This document shows, in pieces, positions 22,835 through 34,960 of a stretch of DNA of 64,000 nt (its first letter is position 1; each line of letters begins with the position of its first letter). The translations under genes and the position numbers were made by a program. The notes beneath the pieces are model-generated. The model was not told the DNA's origin, made no database searches, and was given only the letters and a program-made list of their open reading frames with translations. Source of the DNA: Monodelphis domestica (Eukaryota > Chordata > Mammalia > Didelphimorphia > Didelphidae); contig NC_077227.1 of NCBI RefSeq assembly GCF_027887165.1, positions 547,672,689 through 547,736,688 of the forward strand, given 5' to 3'.

Positions 22835-23610
22835 ATCTGGTTTCCCTGATGTTCCTCACATAAGACATTCCATCTCCACCTCCAAGCATTTTCACGGGCT
22901 GTCCTCCATGCCTGAAAATGCTCTCCCTCCTCCTCTCTCCCTCCTGGCTTCCCTGATTTCTTCTAAGTCTTAGCTAATGTTCCCACTTTCTATAAAAAAA
23001 TCTTTCCTTGGTCTTCCTTAATCTTGATTCCTTCCCTTGGAAACTGTCTTCAATTTGTCCTGTCTATATCTTGTCTATACATCTTTGTTTACCTGTTGTC
23101 TCCCCCACTGGCCTTTTGTTTTATTGAAATTTATATTTATTTCTAACCAAACAGGGAAGTAAAGGGGTAAAGGTACAGCCTTGATATTAACCAACGCTTC
23201 TCCATTTCACTAGCTCCACCCTAGCTCTTTTCCATTCAAGATTCTGGATAATATGTCGTATATGGCCTGGTTTTGTATGTGCCGAGTTTTGGGTAGAAGG
23301 GAACCTGTGTCAATGACTCCATCTGAAGAGCTTCTAGAAAAGAGCTGCTCTTGATTATTGTAATTGACAATGTCCATGCAATGCAGTTGATGGAATTGAG
23401 CCCAAAACAAGATAGCTTGTTAAAGTTTATTCCTTCTCAGCTCTATTCTCTCTGAAGACACAGGTTGCTGGGTACTGCTGCTCTGGTGAAGGGAACTCAG
23501 ATTCCTTAATTCTGTTCCTTGAGGGCAGGGACTGTTTATTTTTTTTTTTGCCTTTATATCCCCAGGGCTCAATACAGTTTTTGGCACATAGTAGGTGCTG
23601 ACCAATTGAC
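22835..23610 (+). repeat. L2 3' UTR interrupted by about 400 bases
   Basis: L2 runs to tgtctcccccactgg at about 23115 and its terminus resumes at about 23517 (ccttgagggcagggactgtt, then gcacatagtaggtgctga). In uninterrupted L2 copies these are nearly adjacent. Confidence 0.75.
23117..23515. other. Unassigned insertion inside the L2
   Basis: Sequence of unknown origin. On the minus strand 23410-23210 is open for 66 codons without recognisable homology. I could not find target-site duplications or terminal repeats. Confidence 0.45.
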
Positions 23611-23952
23611 AAACTCAAGTGGCTAAAGGTATATGTGAACAGTCACCTGAGCATAATGGCAAATTCCGGGACTCTAGAAAGGTACCCCAACCTCTCTGCC
23701 CAGAAGAAACTCTTACCTAAATAGAATTTAACAAGGACTTCATGAAGGGAGAAAGACCTTCCAGAATCAGAAGTAGAAAACATCCCTTCACCATCATTAT
23801 GTGATGTTTCAAGTTTGCCTCTACTTTACTCAGATGTCTTGTATGTGTAAGGGGAGAGTATGTCCCCCAGCTCAGGAGAATTATTTTGGGGGGAAAAAAA
23901 CTGTTCTTGTTACCTTTTCTCAAAAAAATCCCATTTTGAAAATGAATGGAGA

Positions 23953-24152
23953 GGGTCAAGTAGGTGACTCCGGAGAAAGAGCCAAGCCTAGAGACCTGAG
24001 TCCAAATCTAGCTTCACATGACCTAGCTGTATGACCTTGGGCAAGTCATTCAACTCCCATTGTCTTAGCTCCTACCACTCTTCTGCCTTGGAACCAATGC
24101 ATAATACTGATTCTAAGATGGAAGGTATGGTTGTTGTTGTTGTTTTTTTTTA
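23953..24152 (+). repeat. tRNA-derived SINE
   Basis: Diverged tRNA half, intact tail gattctaagatggaaggt, then a gttgtt run. Confidence 0.88.
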
Positions 24153-24347
24153 AGTGAATGGAGTTCAAATGGTTGATTGATATTGGGGAAGCATACTAGG
24201 AAGGACTCAGGAGTTACATATGTTATTTGAAACCCTGGCCTTTGGGGGTTATCCTTAGATTTGAAAAGAACAGTAGATAGCCCCTTTCTTGGGACCCCAA
24301 TCTGCTAAATCAAGCAGTAATTAGAAGACTGAACCTAATGGGAAGGG

Positions 24348-24582
24348 AAAAGAATAAGCATTAATATAGCACCTACTATACATCAGACACTATGCTAAGG
24401 ACTTTTTAAAACAATTATCCCATTTGATCCTCACAACAACAACCCTGAGAGGTTATCATCCTCATTTTACAATTTAGGAAACTGAGGTTAAGTAAATTTG
24501 TCAGGTCACATAGCTAGTATGTGAGGCTGTGTTTAACTTGAGTCGGAAGTTCAGAGTTCTATCCACTGTGCCTCTAACTGCC
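24348..24582 (-). repeat. MIR-type SINE, long variant
   Basis: cacctactatacatcagaca, gatcctcacaacaacaaccc, acatagctagtatgtgagg. Confidence 0.8.
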
Positions 24583-24777
24583 TTTCTCTTTTCTGACATG
24601 GATGTGCCTAAAGTCAAAATGGATTATGAAGGACAGGCCAAGAAGCTTCTAGAATTAATGGAAAACTGGATCATTTCCTATAATAATATATTGAAGGAAA
24701 ATTGGGGCTTCCTTCCTCTTCCATTGAGTCACCCCTTTTGCTTCACTCAGAAAAGGGACTAGATGGAATCCAAAAAT

Positions 24778-25105
24778 GTTAGAGCTAGAAAGGCCTTAAA
24801 GATTATTACCTCAAATATGGCCTTAGTCACTTAATAGCTATGTGACCCTGTTTGCCTCAGTTTCCTCTTTTGTAAAATGAGCTGGAGGAGATAGCAAACC
24901 ACTCCAGTATCTTTGCCAAGAAAATTCAAATGGCATTATGAAGAGTTGGAAATGGCTAAACAATGGGAACAAGTTCAAATTTAATAGATGAGGTAGATGA
25001 TTTCAAGAAAGGATAAGTGACTCGCCTATGGTCACAAAGCTAATTAAGGGAAGAGTCAGGACTAAAACCAGGTCTTTTAAAACCAGTGCTGTGGTCATCC
25101 CAGTA
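24778..25105 (-). repeat. MIR split by a MAR1
   Basis: Left piece tgttagagctagaaaggcct (24778-24812); right piece ggataagtgactcgcctatg onward (24985-25105). Confidence 0.7.
24812..24968 (+). repeat. MAR1-like SINE, 5'-truncated
   Basis: cctcagtttcctcttttgta, gagctggaggagatagcaaa, gccaagaaaattcaaatgg. Confidence 0.85.
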
Positions 25106-25480
25106 TTTCTAGTGGGAATTTCAGAATAAGGTGACAGACTGGTGAGGGAAACAATTGGGTAATGGCAGGACCTGCCATCACTCCTACTATCATGCAACCA
25201 ACTTCTTAAAACTGGTGAGAAGAGTTAATTAAGATTTCTTTTTAAAAAATCAGAATTTCCCTGGGAGTCGTGGAGACTTTGTTCTAGTTCAGGCAATGCC
25301 ATTATGTTGTATTAAAGAAGTCTTGGAATGTGGCATATTTCATATACATACACAAATCCAGAAATTAATATTCTTTCATACTTCCAAATACCAAACAAAT
25401 AATTTTACATTATTCCATAAGTTAACCTCTTTTGGTAAATTGTAAAGGCTTTCCCCCACTCCAAATACAATAAAGAAAAG
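25106..25480. other. Intergenic, no recognised element
   Basis: AT-rich unassigned sequence. Confidence 0.5.
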
Positions 25481-25634
25481 AAAAATGAAAACAAAATTAA
25501 ACCTCACCTCTCAGATGGAAAATCTGATCCTTAAAAAGCTCCCAGAATATGTGAGGCTTTTCTCACATGGATCAGGGACCTGTCATCAACTGGAAACCAC
25601 TCTCGTTATATATGGAGGCATCACAGAAGCACAT

Positions 25635-26070
25635 ATTTCAGAGCCGGAAAGGACCATAAGCAGTCAACTAGTCCAATTAATGGCAAAATCAAGCCTCCAA
25701 CATAACTGAGAAGTAAGTTAACCAGCCTCAGTTTGAAGACCTTGCTCATCCCCAAGAAATCAGGGGTCCAGTAACACTGAAGTCCTTGCCTCTCTTCAAA
25801 CAAGATACTCCATCTCCCAGCTCTGGTCATTTTTACTTTCTTTCCCCCATGCTGCAAATTCTATCCCTCCTTATCTCCTCCTGATTTCCCTAGCTTCCTT
25901 CAAAGTCCAGCTAAAATCCCATCCTCTAAAAGAAACCTTTTGCTGTTCTTCAGTTGATTATTTTCAATTTATCCTGTTTGTGCATAGTTATATGTGGTCT
26001 TCTCCACAAGATAATGAGTTCCTTGAGAACAGATTCTTTTTTGCCTATTTTCATATACCCAAGTACTTAG
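25635..26070 (+). repeat. MIR start fragment then L2 3' UTR
   Basis: 25635-25690 is a reverse MIR start (cagagccggaaaggaccata). 25785-26070 is forward L2 (gcttccttcaaagtccagct, then ttccttgagaacagattc). Confidence 0.65.
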
Positions 26071-26252
26071 CCACCAGCACCCTAGGAACCCCCAGGTATC
26101 CTCATGCTAAGGAACATTGGTTACAACACCCCCTACTCAGTCCTACCCTTCCTTGGGTACCCAGGCTCTGGATCTACCTAACCATTCCCCTAAAGTCAAT
26201 GTATAAAGCTTATTTCTTTCTCTTGATATTGGCTGACTCAGTTTAATAACTA

Positions 26253-26560
26253 TAAGCAGCACTGAGATATAGTTGAAAAACCGTTAGACTAGAAGTCAAA
26301 AGACTGAGAGGTGAGTTTGAATTCTGGATCTTCTATTTCTTGACTTTGGGACCCATAAGCCAATCAACTGATTTCTCTGGACCTTGACTTCCTTATCTTT
26401 AAATGGAAAATTTCATTGCATCTAAAGTAAGAATGGCCCTTAAGGACCACAGAAAAGGGTCTATCTCCTTCATCTTCCAGATGAGAAAGCAATAACAGAG
26501 ATAGAGAGGTAGAGAATTGCCCAAGGTCACAAATTTAACAATGAGTAGAGTTGGACTATT
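26253..26560. repeat. Forward MIR then reverse MIR
   Basis: 26253-26440 reads forward (gttagactagaagtcaaaag). 26430-26560 reads reverse (ttccagatgagaaagcaata, gcccaaggtcacaaa). Confidence 0.7.
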
Positions 26561-26747
26561 CAAACTCACTGTTGAATGGACCAGGTGACCACCAAAGTCT
26601 TTTCCTTTGTGTAATTCTGTGATCATGTCTTCTGGAAATCTTATGGGCAACTGGAATGTTGAATTAATTTCTGTAAGGCATTAATTTAAAAGTCTATCTC
26701 ATTAAAATGATTTTTTTTAAAAGAGAAAGTAATGTTTTAACAACATC

Positions 26748-26925
26748 ATGAAATAGAAAGAGCACTGAACTTAGAATCACAAGATCTGGGCATAAACCCC
26801 AACTTGGACATTGAATACCTATTAATGAGACTTTGAGCAAGTCACTTCTCTCTGGCCTCCTCACCTCTAAAATGAATGTTGGACTAGGTGATCTCTAAGG
26901 TCCCTTCTAGTGCCAACAGTCAATT
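26748..26925 (+). repeat. MIR/THER1 CORE-SINE
   Basis: gaaatagaaagagcactgaa through gactaggtgatctctaaggt. Confidence 0.82.
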
Positions 26926-27769
26926 AATTCTGTGAAAACTTCTCCAATGGTAGAAAATTCATGCCTCACAGGAAGGGAGCAGAAAGAGATCATCCAGAAG
27001 CTTTTGATGACCAAAGGGATGATTTTTTTTATGAGAGTCAGCTCCAACTAGAACACAATAATAACACCTCTAGTCTCAAATAACCCATTCCGTTCCCACA
27101 AAGTTCTACAAAGCTAAGTATTTCTGAGTAAGGCTCAGGACCTCTGAGTACATCTTTGAGTAAGATGGCTGCAAGTTGTCTGATTCTCAGTCGATTCGAA
27201 GAGTCTGTGAGTCTGTAATACAACCAGGACAGAGATGATCAAAGGAAGGGGTCTGAATGCACTACATAGGGCAATCTCTTTATCCCTCATCATAATTCTG
27301 CACCTGCCTAGGCTGGCAGAAGGGACTGCTTTCCCTTAGTAAACAGATCAATTCATTATTTTCTGCAAACACCTTTCACCTTAAGGTATTGGATTCTTTC
27401 CCTTTCTTAATTTCTTCTTTCCTGTGATACTGAATAGTTACCCCTTGCTAATATTATTGCAGGCTACATGCCATGCATTCAATTTTACCACATTTTCATT
27501 AAGATCTTAGCAATAATCTAAATGCTTGTAAACAGAATCATGCACCCAGGGCTCATTCAAAATTCTATAATGTCATCCTTTTAAATCTTATTGCTAAGTT
27601 AATAAATGGTGTCTGGGCATCTCTTGCCTGTGGCCCTGTAGAAAATGGGAGAGATTGGAGGACTGATTTTTAGTCCCACATCAACTTGATTACTTTCCTC
27701 TTGTCATTCCAAAAAAACATATCTCCTTCTGCCCAGCAAGATGAGATGACAGTCACATCTATATGCTCT
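26926..27769. other. Intergenic, no recognised element
   Basis: No repeat or gene seen; minus-strand open frame of 61 codons at 27038-27223 is unsupported. Confidence 0.5.
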
Positions 27770-27849
27770 TTTCCATTCCCAATGCTACCATCCTAGTCTA
27801 GGTCCTCTCATCTGTACTGTTGCAATAGCTTCTAACTAGGGTGTTAAAG
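27770..27849 (+). repeat. L2 ORF2-end fragment
   Basis: tctgtactgttgcaatagct followed by tctaactagggt resembles the L2 segment just upstream of that at 28628. Confidence 0.5.
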
Positions 27850-28400
27850 ACTAGTACTTCTGGTGTGAGAGCTTGCCTTGAAACCCTTTCCAACACTGAT
27901 TTCCTTCTTTGGTGTCCACCTGCCACCCAGCTCTCACCCATGGCTCCAATAAGCTGTATGTAGCATGTGCAGCAGCCACAACCTGACAAACTGTCTTGGA
28001 AGGCAGGCTAAACCAGGTTGAGAGTACCTGACATGAGTCAAACCCATTGATGAGGTAGGGAGTGTCTACCCCAAGTATATGAACACTTCCCCTGGCAAAA
28101 AGGGAAAATGATAATTTGTTCCAATGGCCATGAAGGCAGCAAAAGCAGGTGCTATAGAGCACTTAGAACTTGATTGGACATTGACGAAGCCAAGGTCATC
28201 CACTGCATCCCAAGTCATCACCAGTTGTCTTGACTTTTGTCTTGCCACTGGACTTCGATGACTCTGGAAGAGAGAAGGAGGCTGACAACTTTGTGCAACT
28301 GCCTTACTTAAATCCAATTTATGCATGAGTTAAAATACATCAACAGTGATGTCATTTTGTTCCTCTTTCAGTTCAAAGAACAACCTCCAACCAACTGATC
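27850..28400. repeat. Marsupial multicopy repeat, family not assigned
   Basis: The block agccaaggtcatccactgca, ccagttgtcttgacttttgt and gtgatgtcattttgttcctc matches a repeat I recall in many marsupial loci. It separates two parts of an L2 (27770-27849 and 28628 onward). Minus-strand open frames here are incidental. Confidence 0.55.
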
Positions 28401-28454
28401 TACCCATTTCCAGTCTCTTTTCACTTTAATACTCTCTATATATAGCTGTCAGAT

Positions 28455-28625
28455 CATGGGGTCATATATTTAGAGCTGAGAAAGATCTTAGAGATTATCA
28501 GATAGCCTCATTTGAAAGATAAAGAAACAGAAGCCTGGAAGTGGAAGTAATCTGGCCAGAGTTACACAAGTAGGGAGTAGCTGATATTTAAATTCCAAAT
28601 CTGGTGCCATACCCAGTGCTCCTGC
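28455..28625 (-). repeat. MIR CORE-SINE
   Basis: ggggtcatatatttagagct, agtaatctggccagagttac, then acacaagtaggg. Confidence 0.72.
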
Positions 28626-28627
28626 AC

Positions 28628-29410
28628 AGATCTGATTATATCATTCCCCCAGCTCAAAAACCTTCTTTGAACCCACTATCTACTAAGTCTAAACTCCTTA
28701 GCCTAGAATTCAAGATCCCACTACCATCTGGCTCTATTCTATTCTCCCTACACTCCAATTGAATGAAATTACTGGCTGTTTTCCCAAAGACATTCCATAA
28801 TTTCCTGTCCCTGTGCCTTATTCTCATAAAGTTCCAGCTATATAGAATGTCTTATCCATCTTTGTTGAAATCCTATTCATCTTTCAAGGCTTAGTTTAAA
28901 TGTCGTTTCCTACATTAAAACCTCTACTGCTCATTTCACCTAAAAAGCGATATTTCTTTTTTCTAAGCATCCATAGCACTTTTTTTAACCTGTACCTTCC
29001 ATCTTAGAATCAATACTATGTATTGGTTTCAAAGCTGAGAGCAATAAAAGCTAGGCAATAGGGGTTAAGTGACTTGCCCAGGGTCACATAGCTAGGCCAG
29101 ATTTGAACGTAGGACCTCCTGTCTCCAGACCTGGCTCTCAATCCACAGAGCCACTTTAGCTGTCCCTTTCCCTAGCATTTTGTACTTTTTTTATATATAG
29201 TGTTTTGCAAATCTAAAAGTGTTATGTAAATGTTTATTATTATAAGTATCACACCTTTTCTTCTATATTATTGTTATTTGTGTCCAGGGCCTTTCTCTGC
29301 TGCCATAGTAGAAGCTCTCTGAGGGCAAGAACTAGGTTTAATCTTTTTTTGTATTACCTCAGGATCTTAGTACAGTGCTTTGCACACAGTAGATAAATGC
29401 TTTATTGAAG
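28628..29410 (+). repeat. L2 3' part, split by a SINE
   Basis: 28628-28925 is L2 (cattcccccagctcaaaaac; tcttccaaggc-like segment at 28880). The terminus at 29310-29410 shows agctctctgagggcaagaac and gctttgcacacagtag. A MIR tail piece may lie at 29195-29245. Confidence 0.7.
28981..29167 (-). repeat. tRNA-derived SINE inserted in L2
   Basis: Reverse full-length copy; flanks ccatagcacttttt and ccctagcattttg suggest a decayed target-site duplication. Confidence 0.9.
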
Positions 29411-29529
29411 TACAAAGTCCCAGGATCACTATGGGTCTAAAAATGTATGGATAACTCATGGGAACAAAAATAATTCTATTTACATCCTTGTTTAAGCTAA
29501 TACCCTGAAATTTCTTTAATACACAGGAA

Positions 29530-29600
29530 ATTTGCTTATTCAAAAAATACTTATTAAGCACTTTCCTGCACTCAGTATACAAAGGATGCAAAATACAAAT
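29530..29600 (-). repeat. L2 terminus, reverse
   Basis: aaaatacttattaagcactt, cactcagtatacaaaggatg. Confidence 0.55.
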
Positions 29601-30016
29601 ATATAGAGAACATAAGTCGTCCCTTCTTTCTGATAAAGACTCCAAAGTGGTTTCTTCAAGAAAACTAGCATTGTAAAATACTGAAGCTCCCATAAGACAT
29701 GGTACCCTCAGTTATATAAACCCCAAAACACTACATAACTGTTAGTTATTATTACCACCATTACTGTGTCCTCACTTAATGTTGCAGTTATTTGCTTTCA
29801 TTTGGGTTTGGTAATTTAAAAATCATCACTGTTACCTATACCCACCAATACTACTTTTTCCTGAGTGGTCTCTAGGAGCTGCTGTCACTGGGGAAAAAGC
29901 TATCCCTGGCCTCCCTTCTTGTGGTGAGCCTCTCTGAATTGAGCCACTGAATGTGTGTAACATCCTGTACTTCAAGCTCCTTCATTATGGGCACAAGATG
30001 GCAGCCTATTATGGAG
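29601..30016. other. Intergenic, no recognised element
   Basis: Unassigned sequence; no open frame of note. Confidence 0.5.
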
Positions 30017-30192
30017 AACTAGTGTAGTGTGATGGGAAAAGTAATTTGGAGCCTAAGTTCAAAGTTCTGCTACTTGTGATACTCTAGAAAAGATCGCTTA
30101 TCCTCCCTGGCCTCAGTTTCCTTCCCTATAAAATGAAAGCATTAGACATGATCTTTAATGCCCCTTTCCAGCTTAAGGCCCAAAGCTCCCAA
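30017..30192 (+). repeat. MIR CORE-SINE
   Basis: ggcctcagtttccttcccta, catgatctttaatgcccctt. Confidence 0.75.
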
Positions 30193-30339
30193 ACCAGGGT
30201 ATACCTTATAAGCAGGTAAAGTGTCCTTGTTTATCTCTTAGCATTCCCTTTGAATTCAACCTTTAAGTTGTGAAATTGCATAATTGGTCATTCATTCTTT
30301 GGAGAGTCTGAAGCTTCTCAGCTTTTTTATTAATAGAAT

Positions 30340-30525
30340 GGGTGGCATCTTAAATCAGTTAGAGTTCAAGAGATCTCAGGTTCCAGTTCTAGCATTAACA
30401 GCTTCTAGCTGTTATCATCCTATTCTCTCAACCTCAATTTTCTCATCTCAAAAGTGGAGATCATAATATTTGAACTATCTACCTCCCAGGAGTATAGTGG
30501 GGTAAGTGCTTTGTAAATTTTAGGA
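30340..30525 (+). repeat. MIR CORE-SINE
   Basis: caggttccagttctagcatt, acctcaattttctcatctca, gtgctttgtaaattttag. Confidence 0.65.
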
Positions 30526-30944
30526 CCTGTAATTAATACCCTTCAAAAACTTGGGGAGCATTATAACATCTACCCAAGAGCAGGGTAGCTGCCTAGAGGA
30601 GAAAGAGAATACATATCTCAAAGACAATATTAAGGGAAAATAAGACTGGAAGAAGGGAGAGACACCAAATCTAACCCACCTACCCTATCATGATGCCCAG
30701 AGATAGTCCTACTTGGGGGCTATGACATAGTGAATTTTTTTTTTTTTGGTGGATGAAGTTCAGGGGAAAGAGGATAAGAATGAAGAGAGGACCATATGCA
30801 ATAAAGAGATCCAGGGCAAGAAATACCATGGACTCCTTTGTTTCAGTTGGTGGTAGCCCTATCATTCTTTGCTCTCTTTTTCTCTTCCTTTCTTCCTGCT
30901 GATGTTACCCAGTGATACCAATAGACATGCACCAAATAAAACAG
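30526..30944. other. Intergenic, no recognised element
   Basis: Holds a T12 run near 30737-30748; otherwise unassigned. Confidence 0.5.
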
Positions 30945-31170
30945 TAGTAAAAATAGTTAACATTTATTTAGTGCCTATGCTATGTGCTCTTGTAATGGCT
31001 ATCTTGTTTGATTCACACAGCAACTTTTAAGAGGTATAGGTGCCCTTTTACAGATGAGGAAATTGAAGTAGACAGAATTAAGGGATTTGCCCAGGATCAC
31101 TATTTATGAACCTGGATTTGAACTCAGTTTCTCCTGATTCCAGACCCAGAGATCTGTACCTCCTCCCTGT
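30945..31170 (-). repeat. MIR-type SINE, long variant
   Basis: aacatttatttagtgcctat, ttttacagatgaggaaattg, gaacctggatttgaactca. Confidence 0.8.
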
Positions 31171-31321
31171 CCCCAAATAAGAACCAAAAAACTATCTATG
31201 TGTCAGGATTTCAGGGACCATAGGAAAGTGGGGCCATTCAGATAGGGGTATATTTCACATCTAGGATACTTCATTATAAGAATTATTTGCCTAATTTAAG
31301 ACTCCGGTCCCTGCTAGCAAT

Positions 31322-31507
31322 GTGTCTTAGTACAGAAAAAGCATTTGGAGCCAGAGAACCTGAGTTTGCTTCTCAGTTCAACTACATCCCAACTGCATGA
31401 CTTTAAGCAGATCACTTCTCTCTCTTGGCCTCAGTTGCTTCCTTTGAATAAGGAAGGGATTCAAGTGGATGATCTCTAAGGTCCCTTCCAGCTCTAAATG
31501 CCATGAC
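31322..31507 (+). repeat. MIR/THER1 CORE-SINE
   Basis: catttggagccagagaacct, aagtggatgatctctaaggt, ccttccagctctaaatg. Confidence 0.82.
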
Positions 31508-31579
31508 ACCAAGCTCAGTGAGCTATTTTTATTGCAACTGCAATTATTCCCTACATGTTAGTATGAATGTTTCCATTCT

Positions 31580-32030
31580 TATTTGAGGCACTTCAAATAG
31601 GGAGCCTCTTCTGTCCTTCCCAGCTCTCTTATGTTTTACTTTCTCTACATTCTCTACAATCCACCACACTGCTCTGCTTTCAGGTCCTCCAAGGTCCCTC
31701 CCTCCTGCCTCCATGCCCTTGCACTAACTGTCCCCTATGTCTGGACTGCTCTTCCCTCTCATCTCTGCTTCTTGATTTTCTTGGTTTCCTCCCCTTTTAC
31801 AGGAGACCTTACCTGGTACCCACAGCTTCTAATGTCTTCTCCTTCCATCTGCTCTGTATTTATCTTGTTTGTACCTAATTGTTGACTTGTCATCTCCTCC
31901 AATAGGATGTATGCTTCTTGAGGGAAGGGGCTGTTTGGGGTTTTCTTTGTATTCCAATGCTTAGCACAGTGGCTGGCATATAACAGGCACTTAAGAAGTG
32001 CTTTTTGTCTGGCTGACTGAAGAAAGAAGC
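31580..32030 (+). repeat. L2 3' UTR and terminus
   Basis: ctgcctccatgcccttgcac, tatgtctggactgctcttcc, gaggga-type tail and the terminus cagtggctggcatataacag. Two overlapping plus-strand open frames inside it are incidental. Confidence 0.85.
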
Positions 32031-33059
32031 CCCACTTATGAGATTAAAGATTCTATATACATTGTAGTCAAGCTTTTCAACTTCACAATTTGGTTGCTAG
32101 TTACCACTTTGCTCCAATGCTGCCATTAAACCCCAGAGGGAGATCATTCCAAAATGATTCATTTACCCAGTGGGGATGGGGGAACGGGAAGAAATGGGGA
32201 ATAGCTAAGTCTCTTCTGATCTTCTGCTATCCCCAGACCAAATCCTAGAATCCCAAGGGCCATCAAAATCCCTAAAGCCAACTCTGATTCATAATTGTGG
32301 TGCTACTCAGAGAGCCTCCTCTGGTTTATGAAAACTACCCCAGAGTCTAACATCTGGAGGTTCTAAGGGCTCAAGCTGCCATGACCAGAGAAGGGATAGA
32401 TCAATAAATAAATGCCCAGTATCTAGGACCCAGAAACACCTGGCATCAGCTAAGACTTGAGGTCCTCAAAAGAAACCCTTTATAGCTGTAATATCACCAA
32501 GAAAGGGAAAGGCTGAATGGCCATCAGTTAGATAAGAGGGGATTGGAGACGTATTCCTACCTTAGAGACTTAGCACAGCATCATTCTGAAGTTCTAAGAA
32601 GTGTTAGCTACAAATAAGAAAACAGAGTAGAGATGCTGAGCAGAAAGCAAATCACCTTCTCCAATCCACCAGGTGGCAGCAGCCACCTACTACTGAATTA
32701 TAAATAAGCTATCAATAAGTATAGGAACAAGTATGGGCGGATATCTTTCCACCAGACTTTTAGCTCCTGTCTAAACTATCCCTGCTCAAAATATCCCTTT
32801 GCCAAACAACTTTTCCCACCTAACTGCATTCCAATTCCACTAATCAGTCTTTTTCTCTTAATTGCAGCTAGCTTGGTCAGATTAGAGGAAAAGACAAGAA
32901 AGGTGAATGAAGAATGATATCCAGTAACTGACCTCTTATTTTCTATAGGAACAGCTCATCTCCCCTATTAAAATCATAATATTTTATGGCCTGTCATATG
33001 GAGAACTACAAGGGAGAACTATCCTGCTTAGCCCAAGAGGGAAGAAATAGGAGAAATGA
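32031..33059. other. Repeat-poor intergenic block
   Basis: About 1 kb without a recognisable interspersed repeat, one of the longest such stretches between ALLC and COLEC11. It contains the CTCF-type motif listed next. No convincing open frame. Confidence 0.5.
32665..32680 (+). promoter_or_regulatory. Candidate CTCF binding motif
   Basis: tccaccaggtggcagc fits the CTCF core CCASYAGRKGGCA. It sits mid-way in a repeat-poor block roughly 11 kb upstream of the ALLC start exon. A motif match alone does not show binding. Confidence 0.45.
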
Positions 33060-33293
33060 AGAGAAGTAAAAAGGAGGCAGATTTGGTTCCCCACATAAGG
33101 AAAATCTTTTAAACAATTAGAACAGCCAGAAATGAAATGGGGAACACAGGGAATTCCTTGTCACTAAAGATCTTCGAATGGAAACTGGGCAATCATTTGT
33201 TGGAGATGTTATAGAAGGGATGTGAGGCTTTTACATTCAGTTTGGACTAGATCACTTGTGGTTTCCCTTGTAATTCTAAAATGCTATGATCCT
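33060..33293 (+). repeat. CR1/L3-type LINE terminus
   Basis: actaaagatcttcgaatgga, gttggagatgttatagaagg, tttggactagatcacttgtg; this order is typical of old CR1/L3 3' ends. Confidence 0.6.
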
Positions 33294-33299
33294 TGTGTC

Positions 33300-34095
33300 A
33301 ATCAATATTTCCTTAAAAGTACTAATGACAGCTTGGCCAATATGAAAAAAAAAGGGAAATGACAAATATTAGAGTTGTAGGAAAATTGGAATACTAATGC
33401 ACTGTTGGTGGAGTTGTGAACTGATTCAACTCTTCTGAAGAGAAATTTGGAACTATGCCCAATGGGCTATAAAACTGTGTATAATCTTTGATCAAGTAAT
33501 AACACTTCTCAGTCTATATGCCAAAGAGATTAAAAAATGGGGTTGGAGGAAGAACCTCTTTGTACAAAAAATATTTATCATTCTCTTTGTGGTGGCAAAG
33601 AATTAGAAATTGAGATGTCCCTCAAATGGGGAATGACTGAACAAGTTATGGAGGTATAAGATTGTAATGGAATACTATTGTGCTATAAGAAATGATGAGC
33701 AGGATGATTTCAGAAGAAGCTGGAGAAACTTATATGAACTGATACAATGTAAAATGAACAGAACCAGGAGTAATAACAATATTATACTATGATAACTAAT
33801 TTAGCTATTTTCAGCAATATGATAGTCAAAGACAGTTCCCAAGGTCTCATAATGAAAAATGCTATCTACTACCAATGAAAGAACTGGTGGAGTCTGAATC
33901 CAAACCAAAAGATACTATTTTCACTTTATTTTCTTCATGGGTCTTTTAATGTCTTCTTCTACAATATGGCCAATATAGAAATATGTTTTGAACAATTGAA
34001 CATGTAGAATCTATATTGCATTGGTTAACATCTCAGGAATGGGGTGCAGACAGAGGAAGGAGAGAATTTAGAGCTCAAAATTTTAGAAAACAAAT
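33300..34095 (+). repeat. L1 3' end, longest forward copy here
   Basis: tgcactgttggtggagttgt, tttggaactatgcccaatgg, tggcaaagaattagaaattg, agaaccaggagtaataacaa in L1 3' order. 5'-truncated, non-coding. Confidence 0.88.
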
Positions 34096-34111
34096 GTTTA
34101 AAATTTTTACA

Positions 34112-34332
34112 GGGGACAGCTGGGTAGCTCAGTAGATTGAGAGCCAGGCCTAGAGATTCATTCCTAGATAAAGATTCAGGCCTAGGTTCAAATCTGGCCT
34201 CAGACACTTCCCAGCTGTGTGACCCTGGGCAAGTCACTTGACCCCCATTGCCTAGCCCTTACCACTCTTCTGCCTTGGAGCCAATACACAGTATTGACTC
34301 CAAGATGGAAGGTAAGGTTTGTTTTTCTTTTT
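34112..34332 (+). repeat. tRNA-derived SINE with internal duplication
   Basis: Otherwise near consensus, but about 20 extra bases separate gccaggcctagagatt and caggcctaggttcaaatc, repeating the aggccta segment. Flanks aaaatttttaca and aatacttttaca look like a target-site duplication. Confidence 0.92.
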
Positions 34333-34389
34333 AATACTTTTACAAGTTAATTGAGAAAATAAAAAAAAAAATTTTTTTTTGAAGTGTTG

Positions 34390-34960
34390 ATGTTAATGTG
34401 CCAGCACTATGCCAGGCACTTTAGATACAAAGACTAGGAAAAACAATGCTGCTTGCAGGTAGGTACCTTCCATTTTGGGGGGGGGGGGGGAGGCAGAATA
34501 CTCTATAATAAGGGGATACAAAGGACCTACAAGGTTGTTTGAGGTGGGAGTGGGAAGCCTAGCTGTGGGAATTAAAACAGGACTCATGAAGGCAGGGATA
34601 TGTGAGTCAATCTTTGAAGGAAGTTAGAAATTCTAACAGACAGAGATAAGAAGGGAATACATTTGAGACATGAGGGGGGAAGTCGGTAAAAAGGCACAGA
34701 AATGAGAAAAGGAATGTCATTTGTGAGAGGCAACAAGAAACTAGTTTGGCTGCACCATGTTGTGATGTGTTTTAAATTCCAAAGAAGTTTGTATATGAAT
34801 TTGAGACAATAAGGAACCAGTGGAGATTGTAGAGAAGGAAAGGGACATAATCAGAATGGTGCTTTGGGAATATCACTTTGGAAGCTATGAGGAATATGGT
34901 TTAGAGAAAGAGAGACCAGAAGACCACTTAGGCTATTGCAATAGTTCAGATGAAATATGC
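34390..34960 (-). repeat. L2, reverse copy
   Basis: tgtgccagcactatgccagg at the terminus; tttaaattccaaagaagttt and actttggaagctatgaggaa further in. A G14 run (34477-34490) interrupts it. Confidence 0.7.
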
